This document shows, piece after piece, positions 16,201 through 25,700 of a stretch of DNA of 64,000 nucleotides. Made by a program: the position numbers and the translations under genes. The notes under the pieces were generated by a model. It had not been told where the DNA came from and did not search any database. It saw nothing but the letters and a program-made list of their open reading frames with translations. This stretch comes from Dongia_B sp035539215 (lineage in GTDB: Bacteria > Pseudomonadota > Alphaproteobacteria > Dongiales > Dongiaceae): NCBI GenBank assembly GCA_035539215.1, contig DATLIX010000165.1:11595-75594 (forward strand), in the 5' to 3' direction. Each line of letters begins with the position of its first letter. Positions within the stretch are counted from its first letter, which is position 1.

Positions 16201-17412
16201 ATGACCTCTTTCCTTCCGAGCACCGATGAGGATCTGGCCGCCTGCGTGCGTGACGCGGTTGCGACGGGACGCAAGCTGCGGATCAAGGGGCAGGGAAGCA
16301 AGGCCGGCTGGGGCCTGCCGGTCACTGCCAATCAGGAAGTTTCCACAGCGGCCTTTTCCGGCATCAGCGACTACGAACCGGCTGAACTGGTATTGACTGC
16401 CGGCGCCGGCACCTCGATGGCGGTGATCGAACAGGCTTTGGCGGAAAAGCAGCAGCAACTGGCCTTCGAACCGGCGGATTGGGCACCGCTCTGGGGCGGG
16501 CAGGCGGGAGCCGGCACGATCGGCGGCGTTCTTGCCTGCAATCTCTCGGGTCCCCGGCGGTTTCAGGCGGGTGCGGCACGCGATCATTTCCTGGGCTTCT
16601 CTGCCGTCAACGGCCGTGGCGAGATCTATAAAGGCGGCGGCCGCGTGGTGAAGAACGTCACCGGTTACGATCTGCCGAAGCTGCTGGCCGGCTCCTTCGG
16701 CACCTTGTCGATCATGACGGAGGTGACGGTGAAGGTACTCCCGCGGGCGGAGAAGCAGCGCACTGTGCTGCTTTTCGGCGAGACGGCGGCGGCGGCCAAT
16801 CGCAGCATGATTGCCGCCATCGGCAGTACCTATGACATCGGTGGCGCCTGCCATTTGCCGCTCGCTTTGGCGCAGAAATCCCAGGTCGATTTCGTGGCCA
16901 ATGCCGGTGCGGCCGTGACGGCCCTGCGCATCGAAGGCTCAGGCCCATCTGTGACGCATCGCTGCGCCGCTTTGCGCCAGATGCTGGGCGGCCAGAGCGA
17001 GGAACTGCATTCGATGCGCTCCATCGCCTTCTGGTCGGAAGTCCGCGATGTCGTGCCACTGCGCGCCCCGCAAGAGCGTGTTCTGTGGCGTGTTTCCCTG
17101 CCGCCGGCGCAAGGGGCCGCGTTTGTCGCGGCGCTGCCGCCGGATCTGGCTGCTGATTGGCTGATGGATTGGGGTGGCGGTTTGATCTGGATTGCTGTTG
17201 CTCCCGCTAAGCCGGTCGAGCGGATCGCTGCCTTGCGTGCCTCGGCTGGCGCCCTCGGCGGCCATGCGACCCTGATGCGGGCGCCCGATCAGGTGCGGCG
17301 TGATCTTGGCGTCATTGCGCCAGCGGCGCTCGAACCGCTGATGCGGCGGGTCAAGGAATCGTTCGATCCGGCGGGCTTGTTCAATCCCGGACATCTGATG
17401 GCCGGGTGGTAG
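16201..17412 (+). CDS. glcE: Glycolate oxidase subunit GlcE
   Basis: A 403-residue FAD-binding subunit. The FAD domain contains LRIKGQGSKAGWG, LTAGAGTSMAVIEQAL, GGQAGAGTIGGVLACNLSGPR and RVVKNVTGYDLPKLLAGSFG, all typical of GlcE. The C-terminal oxidase domain is shorter than in GlcD, as expected. It starts two bases after the glcD stop codon and ends nine bases before glcF, which implies translational coupling within the operon. Confidence 0.95.
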   Translation: MTSFLPSTDEDLAACVRDAVATGRKLRIKGQGSKAGWGLPVTANQEVSTAAFSGISDYEPAELVLTAGAGTSMAVIEQALAEKQQQLAFEPADWAPLWGGQAGAGTIGGVLACNLSGPRRFQAGAARDHFLGFSAVNGRGEIYKGGGRVVKNVTGYDLPKLLAGSFGTLSIMTEVTVKVLPRAEKQRTVLLFGETAAAANRSMIAAIGSTYDIGGACHLPLALAQKSQVDFVANAGAAVTALRIEGSGPSVTHRCAALRQMLGGQSEELHSMRSIAFWSEVRDVVPLRAPQERVLWRVSLPPAQGAAFVAALPPDLAADWLMDWGGGLIWIAVAPAKPVERIAALRASAGALGGHATLMRAPDQVRRDLGVIAPAALEPLMRRVKESFDPAGLFNPGHLMAGW

Positions 17413-17421
17413 GGAAGCGGG

Positions 17422-18711
17422 ATGCAGACTCATTTCAGCCTCGCGCAGCTGGCCGATCCCAATATCGCGGAAGCCGATAAGATCCTGCGCAATTGCGTGC
17501 ATTGCGGCTTCTGCACGGCGACATGCCCGACCTATTTGTTGCGCGGCGACGAGCTCGACAGTCCGCGCGGCCGTATCTATCTCATCAAGGACATGCTGGA
17601 GAGCGAGGCGCCGGCTTCGGACACCGTCACCAAGCATGTCGATCGCTGCCTCTCCTGCCTCAGCTGCATGACCACCTGTCCCTCGGGCGTCCACTACATG
17701 CATCTGGTGGATTATGCCCGCCAGCGGATCGAGGAAACCCATCGCCGACCTTTCCTGGACCGTCTGCTGCGGGATACCTTGGCGACCTTGCTGCCCAGCC
17801 CGAAGCTGTTCCGAACAGCCTTGACCCTGGGCGGCTTTGCCAAGGCGCTCGGCGTTGGGCATCTGTTGCGTGGGCGCTTGAAAGCGATGGTCAATCTCAT
17901 TCCATCGCGCCTGCCATCGGCGGCTGCCACGGATCGGCCCGGGGTCTTTCCGGCGCTCGGCGCGCGGCGTGGCCGCGTCGCCTTGCTGGCGGGTTGCGCG
18001 CAGCAGGTTCTGCGGCCGGCGATCAACGCAGCCACGATCCGTCTGCTCAACCGCCTCGGCATCGAAGTGGTCGTGGTGCCGGAAGTCGGCTGCTGCGGTT
18101 CCTTGACACATCACATGGGCAAGGAAACAGCGGCGCATGAGGCGGCGCGCGGCAATATCGCCGCCTGGCACCAGGAATTCGACGCGCATGGCCTCGATGC
18201 CATCATCATCACGGCATCGGGTTGCGGCACCACCATCAAGGATTACGGCTTCATGTTCCGCGGCGACCTCGTCTGGCGCGAGCGGGCGGAATTGATCTCG
18301 TCGCTGGCATGCGACGTCACGGAATATCTCGACCGCTTGCAGCTGGTCGCCGGCGAGCCGAAGCACCTGCGTGTCGCCTATCATGCGGCCTGCTCGCTGC
18401 AGCATGGGCAGAAGCTGCGCGACCTGCCGGCCAAGCTGTTGCGCCAGGCGGGGTTCGAGGTTGCGGATGTTCCCGAGGGACATATCTGCTGCGGTTCCGC
18501 CGGCACCTATAACATGCTGCAGCCGGAGCTTTCGACGGCCTTGCGCGACCGCAAGGCTGGCAACATCGCCAAGGTGAATCCGCAGTTGGTCGCCACCGGC
18601 AATATCGGCTGTCTGCAGCAATTGGCGCCGGCGATCGGCGTGCCGATCGTCCATACCGTCGAATTGCTGGACTGGGCGCTGGGCGGCCCGGTGCCGGAAG
18701 AGCTGTCTTAG
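17422..18711 (+). CDS. glcF: Glycolate oxidase iron-sulfur subunit GlcF
   Basis: A 429-residue protein with two N-terminal [4Fe-4S] motifs, CVHCGFCTATCP (Cys25, 28, 31, 35) and CLSCLSCMTTCP (Cys76, 79, 82, 86), and two C-terminal CCG domains (GCCGSLTHHMGK and HICCGSAGTYN). It passes electrons from GlcDE to the quinone pool. GGGAAGCGGG precedes the start. Its TAG stop codon (18709-18711) coincides with the first bases of repeat copy B. Confidence 0.95.
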   Translation: MQTHFSLAQLADPNIAEADKILRNCVHCGFCTATCPTYLLRGDELDSPRGRIYLIKDMLESEAPASDTVTKHVDRCLSCLSCMTTCPSGVHYMHLVDYARQRIEETHRRPFLDRLLRDTLATLLPSPKLFRTALTLGGFAKALGVGHLLRGRLKAMVNLIPSRLPSAAATDRPGVFPALGARRGRVALLAGCAQQVLRPAINAATIRLLNRLGIEVVVVPEVGCCGSLTHHMGKETAAHEAARGNIAAWHQEFDAHGLDAIIITASGCGTTIKDYGFMFRGDLVWRERAELISSLACDVTEYLDRLQLVAGEPKHLRVAYHAACSLQHGQKLRDLPAKLLRQAGFEVADVPEGHICCGSAGTYNMLQPELSTALRDRKAGNIAKVNPQLVATGNIGCLQQLAPAIGVPIVHTVELLDWALGGPVPEELS

Positions 18712-18771
18712 AGCGCGATTGCTTTAAGTGGAAGCGGGTAGGCTTTCTCTTAAAACGTGAATCCGCCTCTA
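18709..18771. repeat. Dispersed palindromic repeat, copy B (short)
   Basis: This copy begins TAGAGCGCGATTGCTTTAAG and carries the first dyad (AAGTGGAAGC / GGCTTTCTCTT) followed by AAAACGTGAATCCGCCTCTAG. It lacks the long third hairpin of copies A and C. The initial TAG is the stop codon of glcF. A small hairpin CTTTC-GCGT-GAAAG lies downstream at about 18802-18815. Confidence 0.75.
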
Positions 18772-18844
18772 GAGGGCAGTCATCCGGCAGAGCTTCAACC
18801 GCTTTCGCGTGAAAGACGCAGTCCCAGACGACGATCGTGCTGGC

Positions 18845-19930
18845 TTACGACTGCGTAAGACCACGCATCATGCCGTCGAGGGCGTAGACGGCGCGATCCC
18901 AGACCATCGCTTTCCAATCATCCTTGTCCGGATAGAAGGTCGAGCGGATATCGGCCTTGATGCCGCGCCCCTTTGCACTGTCGAGTTCGCCATGGAGATG
19001 CACCCAGTTATCGGCGCGCACCGCATCGATCATCTGTTCCAGCGGCAGGGTGCCATATTCCAGGGTAATGCCGCCGACTTGCGTCTGTGGCAGCGCACGG
19101 TCGACGCCGACCTGGGTGTCGCCGGTGGTTACCGCGGATGATGTCGACCCGTCGTCGAAAAAGGTCGCCTCATCGCCCCACCAGTCGCGAATGAAGCGGT
19201 TGCCGGTGGAATCGCCGAAATGATTGCTCATGATTTCGCCGACGCCGTAGGGGCCGAGGCCGGTATGAAGATCGATGAAGGCGGCACGTTTCACGGTCGG
19301 CGCATGGGCGGCCAGGATCCGATGCAAGGTCCGATTCGACCAGGTCTCCGTCTGGCCGCCATAGAACACGCCGTGATCATCCCAATATTGCCCCGACGTG
19401 ATCGCCGCCTGCAGCGCGAGGGGGCCATTGGCTTCGGCATATTCGGCGAAAGCCTCCTTGTTGCGCCTTTCGTTTTCGGGCGACCAGTCGACGGGGCTGA
19501 TGGCGTCCCGCAATTGCCTGTAGCCGGGATTTTCGATCTTGGGCGCCTTGTGGTCGACGAAGTTGCGGTTGAGGTCGACATTGTCCTCGGTGACGCGCCG
19601 CACCCAGGCAAAGCCGGACGGATTGATGGCATGAATGAGCAGCACGGCGGTATCGGCCGGCAGGCGGTCAAACAATCCCTGGCCGAGCCAGCCGACCTGG
19701 ATACCCGAGCCGCAAAAGCCCTCGGCGCCATGCGTGCCGGAGAGGCCGATGAAGAGACGGCTGGCGTCGCGCGGACCGATCCAGACCGTATCGGTCGCCA
19801 GTTCCTCGCCGGCCGGGCCGCGTGTCGGATTGCGGTGGGACGTGATCTGCAGGCCCTTGGCGGCGGCTGCGTCATGAAATTTGGATCGCGCCTCGCGGTA
19901 GTCGCGGGCAAAGAAGCTGCTGGCCTGCAT
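18845..19930 (-). CDS. DUF2817 / M14-type metallopeptidase-like protein
   Basis: A 361-residue protein of the zinc carboxypeptidase (M14) superfamily, DUF2817 group. The likely zinc ligands are seen in LSGTHGAEGFCGSG (His and Glu of HxxE) and the later His in AFIDLHTGLGPYG; NLNRNFVDH holds the Asn-Arg substrate-binding pair (here as DLNRNF) and ITLEYGT gives the catalytic Glu. No signal peptide is visible, so it is probably cytoplasmic. The ATG at 19930 has GAGGGA upstream; an in-frame extension lacks support. It stands alone. Substrate unknown, possibly a small peptide or amide. Confidence 0.82.
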   Translation of the reverse strand: MQASSFFARDYREARSKFHDAAAAKGLQITSHRNPTRGPAGEELATDTVWIGPRDASRLFIGLSGTHGAEGFCGSGIQVGWLGQGLFDRLPADTAVLLIHAINPSGFAWVRRVTEDNVDLNRNFVDHKAPKIENPGYRQLRDAISPVDWSPENERRNKEAFAEYAEANGPLALQAAITSGQYWDDHGVFYGGQTETWSNRTLHRILAAHAPTVKRAAFIDLHTGLGPYGVGEIMSNHFGDSTGNRFIRDWWGDEATFFDDGSTSSAVTTGDTQVGVDRALPQTQVGGITLEYGTLPLEQMIDAVRADNWVHLHGELDSAKGRGIKADIRSTFYPDKDDWKAMVWDRAVYALDGMMRGLTQS

Positions 19931-20036
19931 ATCGATGTCCCTCTTTGACTGCACCCAATCTATGCGGGGATGCAGCAAAGGCCAAGCCTTTGACGGTAAA
20001 AATCCGCTCAGGCCCAGCATGCGCCAAATGCAGACG

Positions 20037-20076
20037 TTAGAGCGCGTGAATCGCCGTAAAGCGATCCGACCTTAAG
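20037..20076. repeat. Dispersed palindromic repeat, degenerate copy D
   Basis: A 40-bp stretch reads like the two ends of the repeat joined: TTAGAGCG, CGTGAATCGCC and then AAAGCGATCC. It keeps the terminal words but not the internal hairpins. It lies just after the 3' end of the molybdopterin oxidoreductase gene. Confidence 0.5.
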
Positions 20077-20090
20077 GGTCCCGCGCCCAC

Positions 20091-22139
20091 CTAAGCCGGG
20101 TGCTGCGCGCGTATCTGAACCAGCACGCTATGGACCGCGGTACTTTGCGCCATATCCGACCGCAGTCCGGGATTGAGGGCATTCACATTGCGATGTTCCG
20201 GCGACAGTTTCGGCCAGCGGCTCTTGGCGGCGAGGACGATGCCGGCCGGTATGCGATCGTCGATCACCGCCCGCATGGTCAGGCTGTCGACCACGCTCGT
20301 GACCTCGATGGTTTTGCCGGTGTCGATACCGAGGGCCGAAGCGTCCTGTGGATGAATGATCAGGTCTTCGGGACCGATCTTCGCCTGGATCTTGCTGTCC
20401 TGGGAGTAGCTGCTGTTCATCAGCCACGGCGACGCGGGGGAGAGCAGGCGGAACCAGCCTAGCGGCGGACGCTGGTCGATCGTCGGCTGCGGCACGCGCG
20501 GATAGCCATCCGCGACCGCGGCCGCGCTGGTAATCTCGATCTTGCCGCTGGGCGTCGGGAAGACGCCGTCGGCGAACTGCAGGACCGGCTCCGGATAGAG
20601 CGTCACGGTAGCTGCCCCGGCAAGTTCGCGAAAGCCGCCGCTGACGCCGGCCTGGTGACACAGCCGGTCGAGGATCGGCGCATCGGGCTCTTGCAACGCG
20701 GGTTCGTCGAAGCCCATGGCCTTGGCCAGGCGGCGGAAGATTTCCTGATTGGATAGTGCCAGACCCATCGGCGGCAGTGCCGCGACTTGGGCCGATAAGG
20801 TGAGATCGAAATAGGGCGAGACGATATCGTCGAATTCCAGGAACGTCGCGGCCGGCAGGACGATATCGGCGAAATCGACTGTGTCGGTCGGGAAGGGGTC
20901 GATCGCCACATGGAAAAGATCCGGCCGGCGCAGCGCCTGGTGCAAAGCCGATTGCTGCGGATTGGACGCGGCGATATTGATGTTCCAGGTGAAGAGGCCG
21001 CGCGCCTGAGCGGGATCATTAAGGCAGCTCACGAGATCCATATGGCTGACGACGCGCCGCGAGTTTCGCCGCAGCGAGGTGCCTTCGATATCGTCGCCGT
21101 CGATTCCCTTGCGTCCGCTGCCATTGAGATAGCAGAAACCGGCGCCGGGCTTGCCGATATTGCCGCTGGCTGCCGGCAACAGGCCGACGGCGCGGAAGAT
21201 GTTGCCCCCCTGGGCCTGGCGCTGCAATCCTTGGCCGAGCCACAGCAAGGAAGGACCGCGGCCATAGAGCCGGGCGGCCGCGACGATATCTGCGCTGGCG
21301 ATGCCGGTCACCTCGCTCGCCCAATCCAGCGTCACCTGATCGATCAGCGGAGCGACATCATCCCAGCCGACGGCATGCGCGGCGAGATAGGCATGGTCGA
21401 CCAGACCTTCATCGCGCATGACCCGCAGCATGGCAAAGGCGAGGGCGGCATCGCTGCCGGGATACGGCTGCAGATGCATATGGGCGGCAGCGGCGGTGTC
21501 GTGCCGCACCGGATCGACGACGATGACCTTTGCCGATGTTTCCTTCAGCCAATGCTTATGCATATGCGGTGCGGCGACGGAAGGATTGGCGCCCCAGACC
21601 AGGATGCAGGCCGCATCCTTGGCGCTGCGTGGATCGAAGCCGAGCGCGGAGCTGCCATAAAGATAGCCGAGTGCCGCATGGCCTGCCGCGTTGCAGATGC
21701 TGTCGGGATCGATTTCCGCCGCACCAAGGCGATTGAAGAAACGCTGCGGAAAGCCGCCCGCGAGCAATGAGCAGGTGCCGGTATAATGTCCGTGCAGGAT
21801 GGTTTCGGGACCATGGTCGCGGAGGATCGCCTGCAGCCGGTCGGCAATCTCCGCCAAAGCTGCGTCCCAGCTGATTTCAACGAACTGACCACTTCCCTTG
21901 GCACCGTTGCGCCGCAGCGGCGAGGGCAGGCGCGCGGCGGGATCAAGGAAAATACCGTTATAGGCAATGGCGCATTTGCCGCAGAGTGCCCCACGCGACA
22001 CCGGATGCTCGGGATCGCCGAGGACGCGGATGGCCCCGTCGGCGCGCTTCACCACGGCAATGCCGCAGGCATCGTAGCAATCGCGCGGGCAGGTGGTACG
22101 CGTGATCGTCTTGTCGCTGCCGGTCAAATCCCTCGCCAC
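20091..22139 (-). CDS. Molybdopterin-dependent oxidoreductase (DMSO reductase family)
   Basis: A 682-residue catalytic subunit of the DMSO reductase family. The N-terminal [4Fe-4S] site has Cys17, Cys21, Cys25 and Cys53 (TCPRDCYDACG and LCGKC). Molybdopterin-binding segments include CILVWGANPSVAAPHMHK and the C-terminal SSYSQDSKIQAKIGPEDLIIHPQDA. No Tat signal precedes the cluster, so it is cytoplasmic. No gene for a partner Fe-S or membrane subunit adjoins it; the nearest same-strand gene is bfd. The start is a GTG at 22139 with GGGGAG at good distance. It resembles stand-alone BisC/formate-dehydrogenase-like oxidoreductases; substrate unknown. Confidence 0.88.
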   Translation of the reverse strand: MARDLTGSDKTITRTTCPRDCYDACGIAVVKRADGAIRVLGDPEHPVSRGALCGKCAIAYNGIFLDPAARLPSPLRRNGAKGSGQFVEISWDAALAEIADRLQAILRDHGPETILHGHYTGTCSLLAGGFPQRFFNRLGAAEIDPDSICNAAGHAALGYLYGSSALGFDPRSAKDAACILVWGANPSVAAPHMHKHWLKETSAKVIVVDPVRHDTAAAAHMHLQPYPGSDAALAFAMLRVMRDEGLVDHAYLAAHAVGWDDVAPLIDQVTLDWASEVTGIASADIVAAARLYGRGPSLLWLGQGLQRQAQGGNIFRAVGLLPAASGNIGKPGAGFCYLNGSGRKGIDGDDIEGTSLRRNSRRVVSHMDLVSCLNDPAQARGLFTWNINIAASNPQQSALHQALRRPDLFHVAIDPFPTDTVDFADIVLPAATFLEFDDIVSPYFDLTLSAQVAALPPMGLALSNQEIFRRLAKAMGFDEPALQEPDAPILDRLCHQAGVSGGFRELAGAATVTLYPEPVLQFADGVFPTPSGKIEITSAAAVADGYPRVPQPTIDQRPPLGWFRLLSPASPWLMNSSYSQDSKIQAKIGPEDLIIHPQDASALGIDTGKTIEVTSVVDSLTMRAVIDDRIPAGIVLAAKSRWPKLSPEHRNVNALNPGLRSDMAQSTAVHSVLVQIRAQHPA

Positions 22140-22330
22140 GTTCCGCTCCCCGATCCGCTGTGGGATGAGGATAGGCCGAGTTGGATCGGGCAGCTAGGAC
22201 CGGTATCGGAAGCGAGCTGGTCCTGCGAGCAACGCCTTAAGACCGGCGCGGCGGGCGGCGTTGCAGCAGGGTCAAGAACCAGAAGAAGGAACGTCGCGGC
22301 GTGGAGCGCCAGATATACATGATGGACTGC

Positions 22331-22534
22331 CTATTCCGCCGCCAGCAAACGGGGGCGTTTATGTTGTGCGGCATGGATATCGTCGACCAGATCCTGGGCG
22401 TGTTCCAGGCACATGCCGCAACACACCGGGCCGCCCAGGGCGTCATAGATCGCCTTGGCGCAGGTGAGGTTACGTTCGCTGGCCGTCCGCTCGATATCCT
22501 GGCTGCGGTGGCCGTTGCATATGCAGACATACAT
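22331..22534 (-). CDS. bfd: Bacterioferritin-associated ferredoxin-like [2Fe-2S] protein
   Basis: A 67-residue Bfd-type ferredoxin. The N-terminus MYVCICNGHR holds the first two cysteine ligands (Cys4, Cys6) and VCCGMC the second pair (probably Cys39 and Cys42). Bfd gives electrons to bacterioferritin to release stored iron and is normally induced by iron shortage, which fits the Fur-like box upstream. No bfr gene is in the window. It lies 191 bp upstream of the molybdopterin oxidoreductase on the same strand. Confidence 0.88.
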   Translation of the reverse strand: MYVCICNGHRSQDIERTASERNLTCAKAIYDALGGPVCCGMCLEHAQDLVDDIHAAQHKRPRLLAAE

Positions 22535-22576
22535 TCATGCGTCTCCGCATCAGACCTGCCAAAAATATGAGGTTGT

Positions 22577-22597
22577 TGCAAATGATTGTCAATATCA
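22577..22597 (-). promoter_or_regulatory. Fur-like box upstream of bfd
   Basis: On the minus strand the site reads TTGACAATCATTTGCA, close to the 6-1-6 Fur pattern GATAAT-C-ATTATC (GACAAT-C-ATTTGC here). It lies about 43-63 bp before the bfd start codon, where a repressor could block the promoter. An Irr/ICE-type site is an alternative. Confidence 0.55.
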
Positions 22598-22725
22598 ACG
22601 CCGCGTAACAGCCCTGACTTAATTGCACGGGCTGGGGCAACCCGTCGCACGTCGCTTGACAGAAAACCTGCCGGTCGCGATGGTCTGGGCTCGTCATCGG
22701 GGCCAAATGAGTCAGGAAAAAGTCA

Positions 22726-25700
22726 ATGTATGAAAGCAGTTACTGGAAGCTGCTCCGTCAACCCGGCTTCGCCTGGATGCTGGCGACGCAATTCCTGGGC
22801 GCCTTCAATGACAATTTTTTCAAGACCGCCGTCACCTTTTACGTGATCGACGCGCTGGTCGAGGAAAAGGCGATGGGGCTCCACCCGGCGCTCGACAGCA
22901 ATTTCTATCTTGGCATCGCGGGTGCCGTCTTCGTCCTGCCATATATCCTGTTTTCCGACTATGCCGGTCAGCTTGCTGACATGTATTCCAAGCGCAGCGT
23001 GCTGATCGCCACCAAGGCGCTGGAAATCGTCACCATGGTTCTGGCGCTGATCGCTTTCCATCTGGAAAGCCTCAACGGCCTCTTCGTCGTGCTGTTCCTG
23101 CTCGCGACCCAGGCGGCCTTTTTCAGCCCGGCCAAATATGGCTCGGTCCCGGAACTGGTTTCCAACCAGGATCTGTCGCGCGGCAATGCGCTGATCGAGA
23201 TGAGCACTTTTCTGGCGATCATCCTGGGGGCGGTGATCGGCGGCGTCACCTATGGCGCCTTGAAGCATGTGCTCTATGTCGTCGGCTATATCGCCGTCGC
23301 TTTCGCCCTGCTCGGATCGCTCTGCAGTTTCGGCATCGGCCAGACGCCGGCGCCGCAGCGGATGAAGTCGTTCTCCTGGACGCCCTTCGGCGATGTGCGC
23401 CTCGGCCTCAAGCAATTGCGTTCCAACCGGCGCTTGTGGCTGACCGTGCTGGGCATCAGCTATTTCTGGTTCCTCGGTGCCTGGGTGCAATTGCTGACCG
23501 TGCAGTTCGGCAAGGAGCTGATGCATCTCGATGACACCAGGACCAGCCTGTTGCAGGCGGCCCTGGCGGTCGGTATCGGCGCCGGCAGCATGCTGGCAGG
23601 TCGCCTCTCCGGTCATAAAGTGGAACTGGGTCTGGTCCCGCTGGGTTCGATCGGCATGGGCCTGGTCGCCGCCGCGATGCTGTTCGGCAATTACGCTTTC
23701 AGCCTGGCGGCCTCCGGTTTCTGTCTGCTTGGCTTCTTCGGCGGCTTCTTCATCGTGCCCTTGAACGCCATGCTGCAGCAGAAATCCGGCGCCGATATGC
23801 GCGGCCGGATGATCGCGGCCAATAATGTTCTCAACAATATCGGCATCATGTTCGGTGCGCTCGCGGTCTATGTCGGCGGCCATGTCCTGGGATTGGCCCC
23901 CAATCAGTCCATGCTGATCGCCGGTATTCTCTGTTTCGGCGTCACGGCCTATCTGCTCCTCCTGCTGCCGGACTTTCTGATCCGCTTCAGCCTGTGGATG
24001 CTCACCCACAGCATCTACAGGATCCGCATCATCAATCCGCAGCATGTCCCGCTGAACGGCCCCGCTTTGCTGGTGTGCAACCACGTCTCTTTCGTCGATG
24101 GCCTGCTGGTCGGGTCCTGCGTGCAGCGTTTCATCCGCTTCATGGTCTACGCGCCGTTTTTCGAGCTGCCGCTCTTCGGCTATTTCTTCCGGCTGATGCG
24201 CGCGATTCCGACCGGTGGCGGGGGCGCCAGAGGGGCCGTGGAATCGATCCGCAAGGCGCGGGCCGAATTGGCCGAGGGCCATGTCGTCTGTATTTTCGCC
24301 GAAGGTGCCATCAGCCGCACCGGAAACATTCTGCCCTTTCGGCGCGGCGTCGAGCATATTCTCTCCGGCCTCGATGTGCCGGTTATCCCGGTCCATCTCG
24401 ATCAGGTGTGGGGCAGCATTTTCAGCTTCAAGGGCGGCAAATTCTTCTGGAAATGGCCGAAGCGCCTGTTTTACCCGGTCACCGTTACCTTTGGCGCGCC
24501 GTTGCCGGCGGGGGCAAAGGCGAGCGACATCCGGTTGCGCCTGATGGAGATGGCGGGCGAGGCTTTTGCCTGGCGCCGTACCCGGGATGATATGGTGCAT
24601 CTGCGTTTCATGCGCCAGGCCAAGCAGATCTGGGGGCGTCTCTGCATGGCGGATTCGACCGGCAGGACGCTGAGCTTCGGCCGCACGCTTGCCGGCAGCC
24701 TTCTGCTGTCGCGCTGGATCCGGGCGTCCTGCAGCACGGATCAGATGATCGGCTTGATGCTGCCAGCCTCGGTCGGCGGCGCCTTGGCCAATATGGCCTG
24801 CCTGTTTGCCGGCCGCGTACCGGTCAACCTGAACTTCACGGCCGGTCCGCCGGCGATCCAGAAGGCCTGTGATACGGCGGGGATCCGCACCGTGATCACC
24901 TCACGCGCCTTCATAACCAAGGCGAAACTGAAGGCGCCGGAAGGTGCCGTCTATGTCGAGGACATCCTGAAATCACTGGCTGGATTCCAGGCGAAGCTGA
25001 TCTATCTGCTCGCCTGGGCCTTGCCCGCGCGCTGGCTTGACCGGCTCTATTGCGACCAACATCGCAGCCCGCAGGATCTCTGTACCGTGATCTTCTCCTC
25101 GGGTTCGACCGGCGAGCCCAAGGGGGTCGAGCTCTCGCACCACAACATCGTCTCCAACCTCGAGGCCCTGGCGCAATTGCTGGCAGCACAGCGTGACGAC
25201 CGCATGATGGGCATCCTGCCGTTCTTCCACGCCTTCGGTTTTACCGGCACGCTTTGTCTGCCTTTGGTCTGCGGCTTCGGCGTCGTTTATCACCCCAATC
25301 CGCTCGATGGAAAAACCATCGGCACATTGGTCAGTAAATATCGGGCCACCCTGTTGATCGCGACACCGACTTTCTGCCAGGTCTATCTCCGGCAATGCGA
25401 GAAGACGGATTTCGCCAGCCTGCGTCATGCCGTGGTCGGCGCGGAACGGCTGCGTCCGGAACTGACGGCGGCCTTTTTCGAGAAGTTCGGATTGCATCTG
25501 CTGGAGGGCTACGGCGCCACCGAAATGGGTCCCGTCGTCTCGGTCAATGTGCCCAACGTGATCGATGGCGAGACGCGGCAGGTCGGCATCAAGGCCGGCA
25601 CGGTCGGTCAGCCGATCCCGGGCGTTGCCGCACGGGTGGTCGATCCGGAAAGCTTCGCCGATCTCGACGATGGCGAGCAGGGGTTGCTGCTGCTGAAAAG

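Noticed and set aside
16939..18654. Open frame of 571 codons antisense to glcE and glcF
   Set aside because: It spans two real genes on the opposite strand and shows no recognisable domain.
22723..24600. Open frame of 625 codons antisense to the LplT-Aas fusion
   Set aside because: Highly charged, repetitive sequence caused by third-position GC bias in the real gene.
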